Assembly (NCBI GenBank): GCA_036702865.1
Contig: DATNQD010000059.1
Location: 488,704 to 552,703 of the forward strand
Length of the DNA stretch: 64,000 nucleotides
Reading direction: 5' to 3'
Source of the DNA: Trichocoleus sp.
Lineage (GTDB): Bacteria > Cyanobacteriota > Cyanobacteriia > Elainellales > Elainellaceae
A model generated the notes under the pieces. The model worked only from the letters and a program-made list of their open reading frames with translations. It was not told the DNA's origin and did no database searches. This document shows positions 26,791 through 35,978 of the stretch, piece by piece (positions within the stretch are counted from its first letter, which is position 1; each line of letters opens with the position of its first letter). The translations under genes were made by a program, and so were the position numbers.

Positions 26791-27699
26791 TTATGCCTGG
26801 CGTTCAGCAACTCGCAGCTTGGCGGAGCGCGATCGGACATTCGTTTTCATCTCGGCTTCCGTTGGGACGATCGGTTTTTTAGTAATCACTCGTAAGATTT
26901 CTGATTCTTTGAAAGAGTGCTTTACAATGCGGTCTTCCAGACTATGAAAGCTGATGACAACAATTCTGCCGCCTGGCTTGAGCCAGAGGGGAGCCTGTTT
27001 CAGAAAGGTTTCCAGAACTTCTAACTCTCGATTGACTGCAATCCGGAGCGCCTGGAATGTGCGCGTTGCCGGATGAATTCTGCCGTGGCGATAGGAGGAT
27101 GGAACGGCATAAAAGATTGTTTCTGCCAATTGTGTTGTGGTTTCAAATGGTCGTTTGTCGACAATTCGCCGCGCAATCCGCCGTGATAACCGCTCCTCAC
27201 CATAAGTAAAAAAGATTCGCGCTAACTCCACCTCATCCCAGGTATTAACGATCTCTGCCGCTGTCAGGTCTTGGCGCTGATCCATTCGCATATCCAGCGG
27301 AGCCGTTTGCCGGAAACTAAAGCCTCTTTCTGCGGTATCAAACTGGGGTGAACTAACGCCCAGGTCTGCCAGAACTCCGTCAAACTCCGTTTCCTTGGGG
27401 CTGTATTCTACAAAGTTTGTATTGTGGAACGTCACCCGATCGCTAAATTCTGCCAGATTTGCCTGAGCTGCCTGAATCGCCGTGATATCTTGATCGATCG
27501 CTGTGACCCGCACCTCTGGAGCCGCTTTGAGAATCAGCGCACTATGCCCACCGCCACCCGCCGTTGCATCTAGATAATGTCCGCCCGGACAGATCGCCAG
27601 TCCTTCAACCACCTCCTGACCGAGAACAGAGAGATGAACAAACGGGGCAGAATTTCCGATCGGATCAGCAGCTTCAGAATGGCTCAAAGATTGACTCAA
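26791..27699 (-). CDS. rsmH: 16S rRNA (cytosine-1402-N4)-methyltransferase
   Basis: 302 residues. Motifs: SAM site [16 protein letters not shown] (about 42-57), [18 protein letters not shown] with the catalytic DLG, PLDMRMD, and the C-terminal [18 protein letters not shown]. It methylates N4 of C1402 in 16S rRNA. An extra 20-residue Ser-rich head precedes the family start. No dcw-cluster partner (ftsL, ftsI) is next to it. Confidence 0.96.
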   Translation of the reverse strand: MSQSLSHSEAADPIGNSAPFVHLSVLGQEVVEGLAICPGGHYLDATAGGGGHSALILKAAPEVRVTAIDQDITAIQAAQANLAEFSDRVTFHNTNFVEYSPKETEFDGVLADLGVSSPQFDTAERGFSFRQTAPLDMRMDQRQDLTAAEIVNTWDEVELARIFFTYGEERLSRRIARRIVDKRPFETTTQLAETIFYAVPSSYRHGRIHPATRTFQALRIAVNRELEVLETFLKQAPLWLKPGGRIVVISFHSLEDRIVKHSFKESEILRVITKKPIVPTEAEMKTNVRSRSAKLRVAERQA

Positions 27700-27732
27700 G
27701 GTTTAACGGACTCCATTTGTACCCCATTCATT

Positions 27733-28299
27733 CTAAAGTACGGTTGTTTGGTTAATGGGTGAGGTGGGGCGATCGAAGTTCAAACAGTTCGAGATCAGTA
27801 CCGTAATATCGAGTGGTTCGTCCTTTGGGGTCATGCCCAATCTTTGCGTGACGCGAATTGATGCATGATTTTCAGGTTTAACGACTGCATAAATAATGGG
27901 GAGTTTTAGCACCGCAAAGCCATAGTCGATCGCTGCCTTGCCTGCTTCCGTTGCATATCCCTTGCCCCAGGCTGATTTTTTCAGATGCCAGCCCACTTCC
28001 CACTCTGGCGTCAGATTGCCTGCACCATCTGGTAATCGTTGCAAAATGATTGTGCCTAGCAGTTCCCCAGTAGTTTTTTCCTCCATTGCCCAATAGCCAC
28101 TTCCCTCATTCAGATCTCGATGTTTCTGGTTTCGCTGTCGCAGTTTCTCTCGTCGCGCTTCGACACTCTCATCTGGTTCACCCAAAAAACGCGAGACTTC
28201 TGGGTCGCGATAGATCTGGAAAGCCTGTTCCGCTTCAGTATCAGGATTCCAATTGCGAATGATGAGGCGATCGGTTTCCGGCAAACTATTTATGTTCAT
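27733..28299 (-). CDS. GNAT family N-acetyltransferase (RimJ/RimL-like)
   Basis: 188 residues. The N-terminus ETDRLIIRNWNPDTEAEQAF and the acetyl-CoA site WGKGYATEAGKAAIDYGF, then IYAVVKPENHASIRVTQRLG, are typical of the acetyltransf_3 / RimJ-RimL branch. The substrate cannot be predicted. Isolated between rsmH and the divergent ndhH. Confidence 0.9.
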   Translation of the reverse strand: MNINSLPETDRLIIRNWNPDTEAEQAFQIYRDPEVSRFLGEPDESVEARREKLRQRNQKHRDLNEGSGYWAMEEKTTGELLGTIILQRLPDGAGNLTPEWEVGWHLKKSAWGKGYATEAGKAAIDYGFAVLKLPIIYAVVKPENHASIRVTQRLGMTPKDEPLDITVLISNCLNFDRPTSPINQTTVL

Positions 28300-28546
28300 A
28301 CTCCAAACCTAATTTCCAAGCCCTAATTGTCCCTTTTCATCACTCCTTCCCGCCTCCCTCTCCTTCTCGCTGTCCTCCCATAAGCCCAACCCACACCCAC
28401 CTATTAGAAAATTCATGCGTCGTAAGAGTATCAAGGATTTCAACGGAATCAACATTCATCCCTATAATGAGGAAGGCGCAACAAATTGCAAAAGTCCTTA
28501 AGACTCGCCCCAGGTCAGGCGTTTGAAATCGGGAGATGGCATATCT

Positions 28547-29731
28547 ATGTCCATGATCGAAACCAAAACCGAACCGATGGTGCTCAACATGGGACCTCAT
28601 CACCCGTCGATGCACGGCGTGTTAAGGCTCATTGTCACCCTCGACGGTGAAGATGTGATTGACTGTGAACCGGTAATTGGCTATCTGCACCGGGGCATGG
28701 AAAAGATCGCGGAAAACCGCACCAACATTATGTATGTCCCTTACGTCAGCCGTTGGGACTATGCGGAAGGAATGTTTAATGAAGCCGTGACGGTGAATGC
28801 GCCTGAAAAATTGGCAGATATTCCCGTTCCCCGGCGCGCCAGCTATATCCGTGTGATCATGCTGGAACTGAACCGCATCGCCAACCATCTGCTGTGGCTT
28901 GGTCCTTTCCTGGCGGACGTTGGTGCACAAACGCCCTTCTTCTACATCTTCCGTGAACGGGAACTCATTTATGACCTGTGGGAAGCAGCAACAGGCTACC
29001 GCATGGTCAACAACAACTACTTCCGCATTGGTGGGGTTGCCGCAGACCTACCCTATGGCTGGGTTGATAAATGCGTGGACTTCTGCGACTACTTCCTGCC
29101 CAAAGTTGATGAGTATGAAAAACTGATCACCAACAACCCTATCTTTCGTCGCCGTGTCGAAGGCGTGGGCACTGTCTCCCGTGATGAAGCGATCAATTGG
29201 GGTTTGTCAGGTCCAATGCTGCGTGCCTCTGGCGTGAAGTGGGATCTGCGGAAGGTGGATCATTACGAGTGCTACGACGACTTTGATTGGGATGTAATTT
29301 GGGCAACCGAAGGCGACTGCATGGCTCGCTATCGGGTTCGCATTCAGGAAATGCGCGAATCGGTGAAAATTATTCGTCAGGCAATTAAAGGTCTGCCGGG
29401 TGGTCCTTACGAGAACCTGGAAGCGAAGCGGATGCAGGAAGGTCCGAAGTCAGAGTGGAATAGCTTTGACTATCAGTTCCTTGGCAAAAAGATTGCGCCG
29501 ACGTTCAAGATTCCCAAAGGTGAACATTATGTCCGCGTCGAGAGCGGCAAAGGCGAACTGGGAATTTATATCATCGGGGATGATAGCGTATTCCCCTGGC
29601 GCTGGAAAATCCGCGCAGCCGACTTCGTAAACCTACAAATTCTGCCGCACCTGCTGAAGGGCGTGAAGGTTGCCGATATTGTGGCGATCTTGGGCAGTAT
29701 TGATGTGATTATGGGTTCGGTCGATCGCTAA
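28547..29731 (+). CDS. ndhH: NAD(P)H-quinone oxidoreductase subunit H
   Basis: 394 residues from the ATG at 28547, the family's usual length; the frame opens 24 bp earlier. Motifs: [55 protein letters not shown] and [20 protein letters not shown]. It is the 49-kDa subunit of the NDH-1 complex, located in the membrane-peripheral part near the quinone site, and used in respiration, cyclic electron flow and CO2 uptake. It is followed by a clear terminator. Confidence 0.97.
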   Translation: MSMIETKTEPMVLNMGPHHPSMHGVLRLIVTLDGEDVIDCEPVIGYLHRGMEKIAENRTNIMYVPYVSRWDYAEGMFNEAVTVNAPEKLADIPVPRRASYIRVIMLELNRIANHLLWLGPFLADVGAQTPFFYIFRERELIYDLWEAATGYRMVNNNYFRIGGVAADLPYGWVDKCVDFCDYFLPKVDEYEKLITNNPIFRRRVEGVGTVSRDEAINWGLSGPMLRASGVKWDLRKVDHYECYDDFDWDVIWATEGDCMARYRVRIQEMRESVKIIRQAIKGLPGGPYENLEAKRMQEGPKSEWNSFDYQFLGKKIAPTFKIPKGEHYVRVESGKGELGIYIIGDDSVFPWRWKIRAADFVNLQILPHLLKGVKVADIVAILGSIDVIMGSVDR

Positions 29732-29783
29732 AGCAACTCAGAATCCTTCTCGTTGAATCGTTATATCACTGCATATTTTTCTG

Positions 29784-29810
29784 AGGTAGGTCAAAAAGCC
29801 TACCTTTTTT
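29784..29810 (+). terminator. Rho-independent terminator after ndhH
   Basis: The stem AGGTAGG (29784-29790) pairs with CCTACCT (29799-29805) across an 8-nt loop and is followed by five T, about 50 bp after the ndhH stop. Confidence 0.8.
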
Positions 29811-29950
29811 AATCGCGTTTTTTTGGTGGTGCCTGCAATAAACCCTTAATTGACCAACAAAATTGGGCGGACAAGATGCCCACCCTAGAAGAGAATCATA
29901 TTTGAAATCGGATCTAAGTTTGTTCTCTGATCCCTGAAAGCTGCTATCTG

Positions 29951-30931
29951 CTAAACCTGCACGATTTCCGGCTCAACATCCTCTGGTTTCACGGTTTCTC
30001 GCTCTCTTTGCCAGGGCAACGCCATATAAGCATCGGAGATACCAGTTGCGGCTTCCTGCAAATATTCCAGGAAAGTATTTGCGACAACGGAAAGCTGTTT
30101 GCCTGCCAGGTAAACCACATACCACTGACGCTGAATCGGGAAACCTTCTACATCCAGAATGGCGAGTTCACTCGCTGTAGCATCGATCGCCAGCGTATGC
30201 CGTGACAAAACAGATAGCCCCAACCCGCCTGCAATTGCTTGTTTAATTGCCTCATTGCTGCCCAACTCTAGCCGCACTTTCACTGAAAGTTGGTGAGCGT
30301 CCAGCAGTTTTTGGAACGCGCCCCTTGTACCAGAACCCGGTTCTCGCATGATGAAGGGTTCTTCTGCCAATCTTTTCAGGGAAATGTGCTTTTCCTTGGC
30401 TAAAGGATGATTTACAGGGGCAACCACCACCAGGGGGTTTTCCAGAAAAGGGTGAGTTTTGATGTCGATATGCTCTGGCAGCTGACTCATCACATACAGA
30501 TCATCTTGATTGTTCGCCAACCGTTCAATTACATGTTCATGGTTGGTGACTGTTAGGGAGACATCAATACCAGCGTATTTCTGACAAAAAGGACCTAGCA
30601 AGCGCGGCATAAAGTACTTTGTCGTCGTGATCACAGCGAGCCGCAATCGTCCTTGCTTCATGCCCTTCAAGTTGGCAACAGTCATTTCAAGCTGTTCAAG
30701 TCGCTCAAAGATCTCTTGACAGGAAGAAAAAAGCTCTCGTCCAGCTTCGGTTAAAAACAATCGCTTCCCCACTTGCTCAAACAGGGGTAAACCGATCGCC
30801 TTTGTCAATTGCTTGACCTGCATGGAAACCGTGGGTTGAGTCAAAAATAGTTCTTCCGCAGCGCGGGTGAAGCTACCGTGACGGGCAGTGGCTTCAAAGA
30901 CTTTGAGTTGGTGTAGGGTCGCGTGAATCAA
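29951..30931 (-). CDS. LysR-type regulator of the CmpR/CcmR (NdhR) group
   Basis: 326 residues. The N-terminal HTH (LHQLKVFEATARHGSFTRAA and LTQPTVSMQVKQLTKAIG) and the effector domain with VITTTKYFMPRLLGPFCQKY, FIMREPGSGTRGAFQ and LELGSNEAIKQAIAGGLGLS closely follow the cyanobacterial carbon-responsive regulators CmpR and CcmR/NdhR. These sense 2-oxoglutarate, 2-phosphoglycolate or RuBP and control inorganic-carbon uptake and ndh genes. I cannot tell which of the two it is. No target transporter is adjacent; ndhH is 220 bp away but convergent. A possible autoregulatory site is upstream (31157-31181). Confidence 0.88.
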   Translation of the reverse strand: MIHATLHQLKVFEATARHGSFTRAAEELFLTQPTVSMQVKQLTKAIGLPLFEQVGKRLFLTEAGRELFSSCQEIFERLEQLEMTVANLKGMKQGRLRLAVITTTKYFMPRLLGPFCQKYAGIDVSLTVTNHEHVIERLANNQDDLYVMSQLPEHIDIKTHPFLENPLVVVAPVNHPLAKEKHISLKRLAEEPFIMREPGSGTRGAFQKLLDAHQLSVKVRLELGSNEAIKQAIAGGLGLSVLSRHTLAIDATASELAILDVEGFPIQRQWYVVYLAGKQLSVVANTFLEYLQEAATGISDAYMALPWQRERETVKPEDVEPEIVQV

Positions 30932-30974
30932 CGGCGGACTCTCCTAACAAGCAATAGGGTAAACAGTGATAGGG

Positions 30975-31006
30975 CAGTGGGCAGCTAAACCAGTGGGCAG
31001 CTAAAC
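30975..31006. repeat. perfect 16-bp tandem duplication
   Basis: CAGTGGGCAGCTAAAC is present at 30975-30990 and 30991-31006, about 45 bp upstream of the LysR start codon (leader side). Confidence 0.95.
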
Positions 31007-31156
31007 CACAGTGAAGGCGATCGCCGGATCACTTGAGCCAATAAAAGATCACCAGCTCCCAAAGAGGTAAAGCTTTGTAGATTCAGGGTTTTCGCGATTA
31101 CGATTAACCTGCATTGACTCAAACAAAACCGAGCGCCACTTCACAAGTGCCTATTT

Positions 31157-31181
31157 GATAGAACCAAGTCTATCATAGATA
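31157..31181. promoter_or_regulatory. inverted repeats, possible LysR-type operator
   Basis: GATAGA-ACCAAG-TCTATC (31157-31174) is a perfect 6-6-6 inverted repeat and overlaps the palindrome TCTATCATAGA (31169-31179). LysR regulators of this group bind AT-rich palindromes and often control their own gene. The distance to the LysR start (226 bp) is long, so the assignment is tentative. Confidence 0.35.
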
Positions 31182-31512
31182 TTTGAAGTAGTGATTTTTA
31201 TCTATGGAATTCGACGCTAATATAAGTTCAATGGCAACTACACGAGTTCCCTTCCAGTTAGCGTTACATGAAATCATCGGGCAGATTGGGTTCAGGTAGC
31301 ACCTTAATTCCCTTCCGGCAGTCAGTTGGTCATTCTTCTGCATTGCTCCAATCTCTTGCTGGCTTCATGTAGCGCTATTTTTCTCGATAAACTGGAAATG
31401 CTTTGATCATAGTCTTGTAGACTTACAGCAAGCAAAGCAAGTGTCAGAAAGCCAAGGCGTATCTCGTCTCAGTTTTCCGGTTCCAATCATTTCACGCAGT
31501 TAGGTAGTCGTT

Positions 31513-31914
31513 ATGGCAGATATTGTTGATATTGCAGTTGGGGCAGGGTCGTTTAATACCCTGGTGACTGCCGTGAAAGCCGCAAACCTGGTTGATGTTT
31601 TAAAGAGTCCGGGACCCTTCACGGTGTTTGCTCCCAACGATGAGGCATTTGCGAAACTTCCGCCCGGAACGATTACAACACTGGTACAGAACATCCCTCA
31701 GCTATCACGGATTCTTACCTTTCATGTCGTTCCTGGAAAGCTGATGAAGGAAGATTTAGCAAAGCTGGGAACCGTGACTTCCATTGAAGGTTCACCGATT
31801 CCGATCGACTGTTCTGATGGGTTTGAGGTGAAAAATGCCACCGTTGTTGCAGCCGATATTGAAGCCGACAATGGCGTGATTCACGTTCTCGATCGAGTTA
31901 TCCTGATGGGCTAA
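31513..31914 (+). CDS. fasciclin (FAS1) domain protein
   Basis: 133 residues, a single FAS1 domain: [52 protein letters not shown] and the final [13 protein letters not shown]. No signal peptide is visible, as in the short cyanobacterial FAS1 proteins that start directly with MADI(V). Role unknown; FAS1 domains mediate adhesion or ligand binding. A strong terminator follows. Confidence 0.93.
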   Translation: MADIVDIAVGAGSFNTLVTAVKAANLVDVLKSPGPFTVFAPNDEAFAKLPPGTITTLVQNIPQLSRILTFHVVPGKLMKEDLAKLGTVTSIEGSPIPIDCSDGFEVKNATVVAADIEADNGVIHVLDRVILMG

Positions 31915-31959
31915 CCGCTTACCTTTCAGCCTTTTCTTTGAAGTTCACTACTCCCCCTG

Positions 31960-31986
31960 TCCCAGAAGTGATTCTGGGATTTTTTT
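31960..31986 (+). terminator. Rho-independent terminator after the fasciclin gene
   Basis: The perfect 8-bp stem TCCCAGAA / TTCTGGGA (31960-31967 and 31972-31979), with loop GTGA, is followed by seven T. Confidence 0.9.
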
Positions 31987-32019
31987 AGTTTCACTCCTAT
32001 CTACTGATTCAGTTCGCTC

Positions 32020-32772
32020 CTACAGTAAGCCTTCTTGTTCGATCGTTTCGATCACCTGCAAGCCGCGTGGATCGCCAACTTTGAGCATTGCTGTCCGAGC
32101 ATCTTCTCGCACGCCCAGTTCTTCGTCTTCAGCAAAGGCTTCAATCAGAGAATCGATCGCTGTTGCATAAACCACGTTTGACGGCAGTTCGCGGCAGAGT
32201 TGTCCAATTGCCCAGGCACAATTACTTCGCACCGCAGCCACCGGATCGCGGCGGAGGGCTTCAATTAGGGGAGGCATTGCCGTAATCATTGCTTCATAGG
32301 TGACACTCGACATCTGCGCCAGGGCACTCGCAGCCCAGAGCCGAACAGCAGAAATATCTGTTTTGAGTGCCTTTGTTAAGGGATCGAGGGCGCGCCGATC
32401 GTGGCAGTTGCCCAATGCCCAGACGATTCCCTTCCGAACGTAGCCATTCCAGTCGCGCTGGAGTTGATTGATTAGCGGCTCAACTGCATCAGGGCTGGGG
32501 TTCCGTCCAAGTCCATAAGCAGCACTGACACGAATCAGGGGGCAGGCATCTGTGAGCAGACTGATCAGATAAGGAATTGAGCGATCGTCTTCCAGTTCAC
32601 AGAAAGCGCGGGCAGCCAACATTTTCTGCTGGTTGTTAGGTGAGTCCAGCAGACGCAACATTACCTCTGGATCGGGCTTTTCTTCAGCCTCGTTGAAAGG
32701 CTCAATGTCATCCAGAGGGTCGGATTCAAGTTCGGCGTTGAGTACCGTCAGGTCATCGATATCGTCATACAT
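32020..32772 (-). CDS. HEAT-repeat protein (phycobilisome lyase-like repeats)
   Basis: 250 residues. An acidic head (1-35) is followed by about five HEAT/PBS-lyase repeats, for example AARAFCELEDDRSIPYLISL, VSAAYGLGRNPSPDAVEPLI, KGIVWALGNCHDRRALDPLT, LWAASALAQM and SNCAWAIGQLCRELP. Such proteins include bilin lyases (CpcE/NblB types) but also general scaffolds; no catalytic residue can be named, and no phycobilisome gene is near. A binding or assembly role is likely. Confidence 0.85.
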   Translation of the reverse strand: MYDDIDDLTVLNAELESDPLDDIEPFNEAEEKPDPEVMLRLLDSPNNQQKMLAARAFCELEDDRSIPYLISLLTDACPLIRVSAAYGLGRNPSPDAVEPLINQLQRDWNGYVRKGIVWALGNCHDRRALDPLTKALKTDISAVRLWAASALAQMSSVTYEAMITAMPPLIEALRRDPVAAVRSNCAWAIGQLCRELPSNVVYATAIDSLIEAFAEDEELGVREDARTAMLKVGDPRGLQVIETIEQEGLL

Positions 32773-33088
32773 ATTGCCACTTTACAGCAAAGATTGCGCC
32801 CTTGTTTGCGATCGATCCTGTCCTGATGATTTCTGTCGGATTCAAGACGGTATAGTGGAATTGGGCTGAAGATGCTGAGTTTGGGGATGCTTGTCTCCAA
32901 GTTAGCAATTTCCCTGGTCAGTTCGTCTTTTCTAGGGATTTGTCTCGCTACAAATCATTACTGCCTGATTGCGAATTGTGTAGTGAAGCAAAACCCCAAA
33001 ATCTGCCTCTTCACCAGGGTAAAGGCAGTTGACTTAACCTCGCAATGACCTAGACTTCATCTCCCGTTGGTACTGACAGAGATAGCCA
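32773..33088. other. 316-bp divergent intergenic region
   Basis: Between the HEAT-repeat gene (minus) and the DICT kinase (plus). It must hold both promoters. I see no hairpin with T tract, repeat or small gene that can be supported. Confidence 0.35.
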
Positions 33089-35095
33089 ATGAGCCTCCCA
33101 ACTTCCGTGCTGGAAGAGTTATTGCAACGTGCGCCTCAGTTGCGCCCCCAACTCTACTTTAAGTCCTCCCTGACTGCCCTCTCCCATGCCATGGAGGATC
33201 AGGTATTGGCGGCGGGTTCATCTGCACCGCTGATCATTGCGAGTTTTCAGCGAGAGCGATTTTATCGCCAAGAGGCACACCGCTACGAGCGAATTGCTGC
33301 CCTGACACCTCACGTCTATGTATTAGCCGCTCCTGAAACCAGCTTTACCAGTGCTTCTAAAGAGTACGAAACCATTGCGTTTGAGCCAGACGATGGCCTC
33401 AGTCAGGAGTGGCATTTGATTGTAATCGGGCAACAGTACGCCGCCTGTTTAATTTGCCATGAGAAATATCCAGCCCCAGCAGAAAATGTGGGTGAGCTGC
33501 ACGGCATGGATCAGACGCGTCGCTTTGAGGGGATCTGGACGTTTGATCGTCAGGTGAGCTGTCATGCAGCCGAAATTTTGCTCGATCGGATTCAGATCTA
33601 CCGCCCAGAGTTAGCCGAAAAAATTCAGGAAGCGAAAGACCAGTTTCTCCTGGCATCATCACCCACAGAGATGCGCGGGGTTGACCCTGACCCCTTTGCC
33701 GAACGACTCGTCACCTATTTACAAGCGGGGCAATATAAGCTGCTGAAGGCATACCGATCGATTTCGGCTCAGGAACGGCGAGAACGCCTGGTCAACTCTA
33801 TTACTTCTGCGATTCGTCGATCGCTCGACCCCAACGAGATCTTTAAAGTGGCTGTTGAAGAACTGGGGCAGGCAATGCAGGTTTGTCGCTGCTTAATCTA
33901 TCGTTGTAAAGCAACGGATGCCAAGACAACAATCACCTATGAGTATCGGTCTAATGCGAAGCTGCCATCGCTGGTTGGGCATGAGTGGAGCCTGAAGGAC
34001 AATCCCCTCTTTCAGACAGTGGCTCAGCGGCAGGAAAGCTTTTCAATTCCAGACACCCAAACAACAAGTCTCGATTTGGCGGAAGTGCAAAAGCGGCTTG
34101 ATCGCTGGCAAATTCGCTCCTGGCTGATGGTTCCAGTGGTTTATCAGGGGCGGCTGTTAGGCATGGTGGAACTGCAACACTGCAAGGCTGACCCTCATGC
34201 CTGGTCACATGATGAAATTGGGCTGGTTGAAGCGATCGCAACGCAGCTTGGGGTTGCTCTGATCCAGGCAGAAGCCTTTGCTAACCTGGAAGACTTGAAT
34301 CAGCAGCTAGAAGCCCTGGAGCGTACTCGGAGCAACCTGATCGCCATTACCGGGCATGAGCTAAGAACGCCGCTTTCAACGATTCAGGTCTGTCTAGAAA
34401 GTCTCGCCAGTGAGCCAGATATGATGCCAGAGCTGCGTCAGGTGATGCTCAATACAGCTCTTACGGATGCCGAGCGAATGCGAAACCTGATCCAGGACTT
34501 CCTTACCCTCTCGCGGCTAGAAAGTGGGCGGGTGAAATGGCACTTGGAGCCGATCGCCCTAGAAGAATGCGTCAGCCTGGCACTCAGCAGTATTCGGACA
34601 AAACAGGCAACAGAAGAGCTACCTCATATCAAAGCAGAAGTGCCGATCGAGCTACCGCCAGTCAAAGCAGATGGAGAATGGCTGGTGGAAGTGCTGTCTA
34701 AGCTGCTCGACAATGCCTGCAAGTTTACTGACCCAGAAGGCGAAGTGGTGATCGAGGCAAAGTCAAATGGCGGCAAAATGCTGGAGGTTACTGTCATAGA
34801 CACAGGACGAGGCATCGAACCGAACCGTTTAGAGACCGTATTCGATCGCTTTTACCAGGAAGAAGGAGCATTGCGGCGCACCGCAGGCGGTACAGGTCTA
34901 GGACTGGCAATTTGTCGGCAGATTGTGTTGGGCTTAGGGGGGCGGATTTGGGCAGAATCAGCCGGACGCGATCAGGGAAGCCAGTTTCATTTCACCTTAC
35001 CGATCGCCCAAGAGGAACCTCCGAAGGAAAAAAAATCGACCCGTAAAACTGCAACGAATAAAACTGCAACGAATAAAACTGTGAAAAATCGGTAG
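33089..35095 (+). CDS. DICT-GAF histidine kinase
   Basis: 668 residues. The N-terminal DICT domain (about 15-150, with YFKSSLTALSHAMEDQVL and ASFQRERFYRQEAHRYERIA) is a sensory module common in cyanobacterial kinases and linked to light sensing. A GAF domain (about 235-400) precedes HisKA with His near residue 421 (TGHELRTPLSTIQ) and HATPase motifs LLDNACKFTDP, DTGRGIEP and GTGLGLAICRQI. It is soluble. The Lys/Thr-rich C-terminal tail is encoded by a 15-bp unit repeated in frame (35045-35089). No response regulator is adjacent. Confidence 0.93.
   Translation: MSLPTSVLEELLQRAPQLRPQLYFKSSLTALSHAMEDQVLAAGSSAPLIIASFQRERFYRQEAHRYERIAALTPHVYVLAAPETSFTSASKEYETIAFEPDDGLSQEWHLIVIGQQYAACLICHEKYPAPAENVGELHGMDQTRRFEGIWTFDRQVSCHAAEILLDRIQIYRPELAEKIQEAKDQFLLASSPTEMRGVDPDPFAERLVTYLQAGQYKLLKAYRSISAQERRERLVNSITSAIRRSLDPNEIFKVAVEELGQAMQVCRCLIYRCKATDAKTTITYEYRSNAKLPSLVGHEWSLKDNPLFQTVAQRQESFSIPDTQTTSLDLAEVQKRLDRWQIRSWLMVPVVYQGRLLGMVELQHCKADPHAWSHDEIGLVEAIATQLGVALIQAEAFANLEDLNQQLEALERTRSNLIAITGHELRTPLSTIQVCLESLASEPDMMPELRQVMLNTALTDAERMRNLIQDFLTLSRLESGRVKWHLEPIALEECVSLALSSIRTKQATEELPHIKAEVPIELPPVKADGEWLVEVLSKLLDNACKFTDPEGEVVIEAKSNGGKMLEVTVIDTGRGIEPNRLETVFDRFYQEEGALRRTAGGTGLGLAICRQIVLGLGGRIWAESAGRDQGSQFHFTLPIAQEEPPKEKKSTRKTATNKTATNKTVKNR
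35045..35089. repeat. in-frame 15-bp tandem repeat in the DICT kinase tail
   Basis: AAAACTGCAACGAAT is perfect at 35045-35059 and 35060-35074, followed by a diverged third copy to 35089. It encodes the Lys/Thr/Asn-rich end of the protein. Confidence 0.9.
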
Positions 35096-35255
35096 GAGAG
35101 GCAAAGCATCAGGAGCGAGGCAGTCAGCAGATTTGGCGCAAATTCTACTCGTGGGGTATTCTCATTTGTAGCTTGGGAAAGACAAAATCAAGACAAGTCA
35201 TACTTCATGATCTGATTGAAAAGGTCAACAAAGCTGCATAGGAGGTGCGCCAGTC

Positions 35256-35456
35256 ATGAATCACAATGCGATCGTTCAAGTTTCTGCTTTTCCAGGCTGG
35301 ATTGTCGGTGTTAGCCGCTGCGACTGGGTTGAGGGTTATCTCTGTTGGGTAGTTGACCCAGACTGTAATGTGTTGCATAACGGCAGGAACTATGAAACGA
35401 GCAATGCAGCCATGATGGCAGGTCGCAGCTATGTTGAACAGAATCGACTGGCCTAA
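35256..35456 (+). CDS. small hypothetical protein, Trp/Cys-rich
   Basis: 66 residues with a very strong ribosome binding site (AGGAGGTG, 10 nt before the ATG), so translation is likely. The sequence has IVGVSRCDWVEGYLCWVV and ends in AMMAGRSYVEQNRLA; the pattern 'V-x-W-x-V-x-x-x-G ... D-x-G/N' with a C-terminal helix suggests a small beta-rich fold. No membrane segment. I do not recognise the family. Its promoter must lie in the 160 bp after the DICT kinase. Confidence 0.7.
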   Translation: MNHNAIVQVSAFPGWIVGVSRCDWVEGYLCWVVDPDCNVLHNGRNYETSNAAMMAGRSYVEQNRLA

Positions 35457-35978
35457 AAAATCAGGTTAAACAATTGAATTACAGCGATTGCTACGACAAG
35501 CAACATCAGTATTGAGCAAAGTATTAGGCAACGCTCCAGGCATTACTTGCTGTTTTCTACCCCTCTATTTTCTGCCTCTGCAGATTGTTAACAGGTATTA
35601 CAGTCAGACCAATCCGGGAGTAATGCCAATTCTGGGGGGAACTCTAACAAACAGTAAGTTCGCCAACTGCTAGAGCCTCTTGTTATGAGTTCCATGCCAT
35701 TACCCACTCCAACGGAACGGATGCCACGCTCCTGGCAAGCTTCTGTAACCGATCCACAGCTTCTCTGTAATGCTTGCGTCATCGAGATCGTCTGGGCAGC
35801 CATGACAATGACCCGAAGCCAAACTGCTCGCCCCCCTGTTCGATCGCTCAGCCATAAACCATCCTGGTGGGTCACACCCAAGTAAAACTTCCGTCAATCT
35901 TGCCTTGAATAAAGCACCCTTATAGCATCGCTGCTTAGCTCGGCACGATCGTCACACAATCTACTAAGTCCCTCCTCA
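35457..35978. other. 520-bp region with two overlapping antisense open frames, coding status unclear
   Basis: A minus frame 35588-35881 (97 codons, TTG start with GGAAG 6 nt upstream) overlaps a plus frame 35685-35885 (66 codons, ATG, no clear ribosome binding site). The minus frame reads ERGIRSVGVGNGMELITRG in its second half; the plus frame reads MSSMPLPTPTERMPRSWQAS at the start. One of them may be a real lineage-specific protein, the other its shadow, but neither shows a known motif. No terminator or tRNA is seen. Confidence 0.35.

Larger units (their letters stand above)
30932..31512. other. 580-bp divergent intergenic region between the LysR and fasciclin genes
   Basis: It holds the promoters of both genes. 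Visible: a perfect 16-bp tandem duplication (30975-31006), an inverted repeat described separately (31157-31181), and a 31-codon open frame with ATG at 31204 and stop at 31299 (begins MEFDANISSM) that has no clear ribosome binding site. No tRNA or riboswitch is seen. Confidence 0.4.

Noticed and set aside
31204..31299. 31-codon frame upstream of the fasciclin gene
   Set aside because: No ribosome binding site and no recognisable feature; only mentioned in the intergenic entry.
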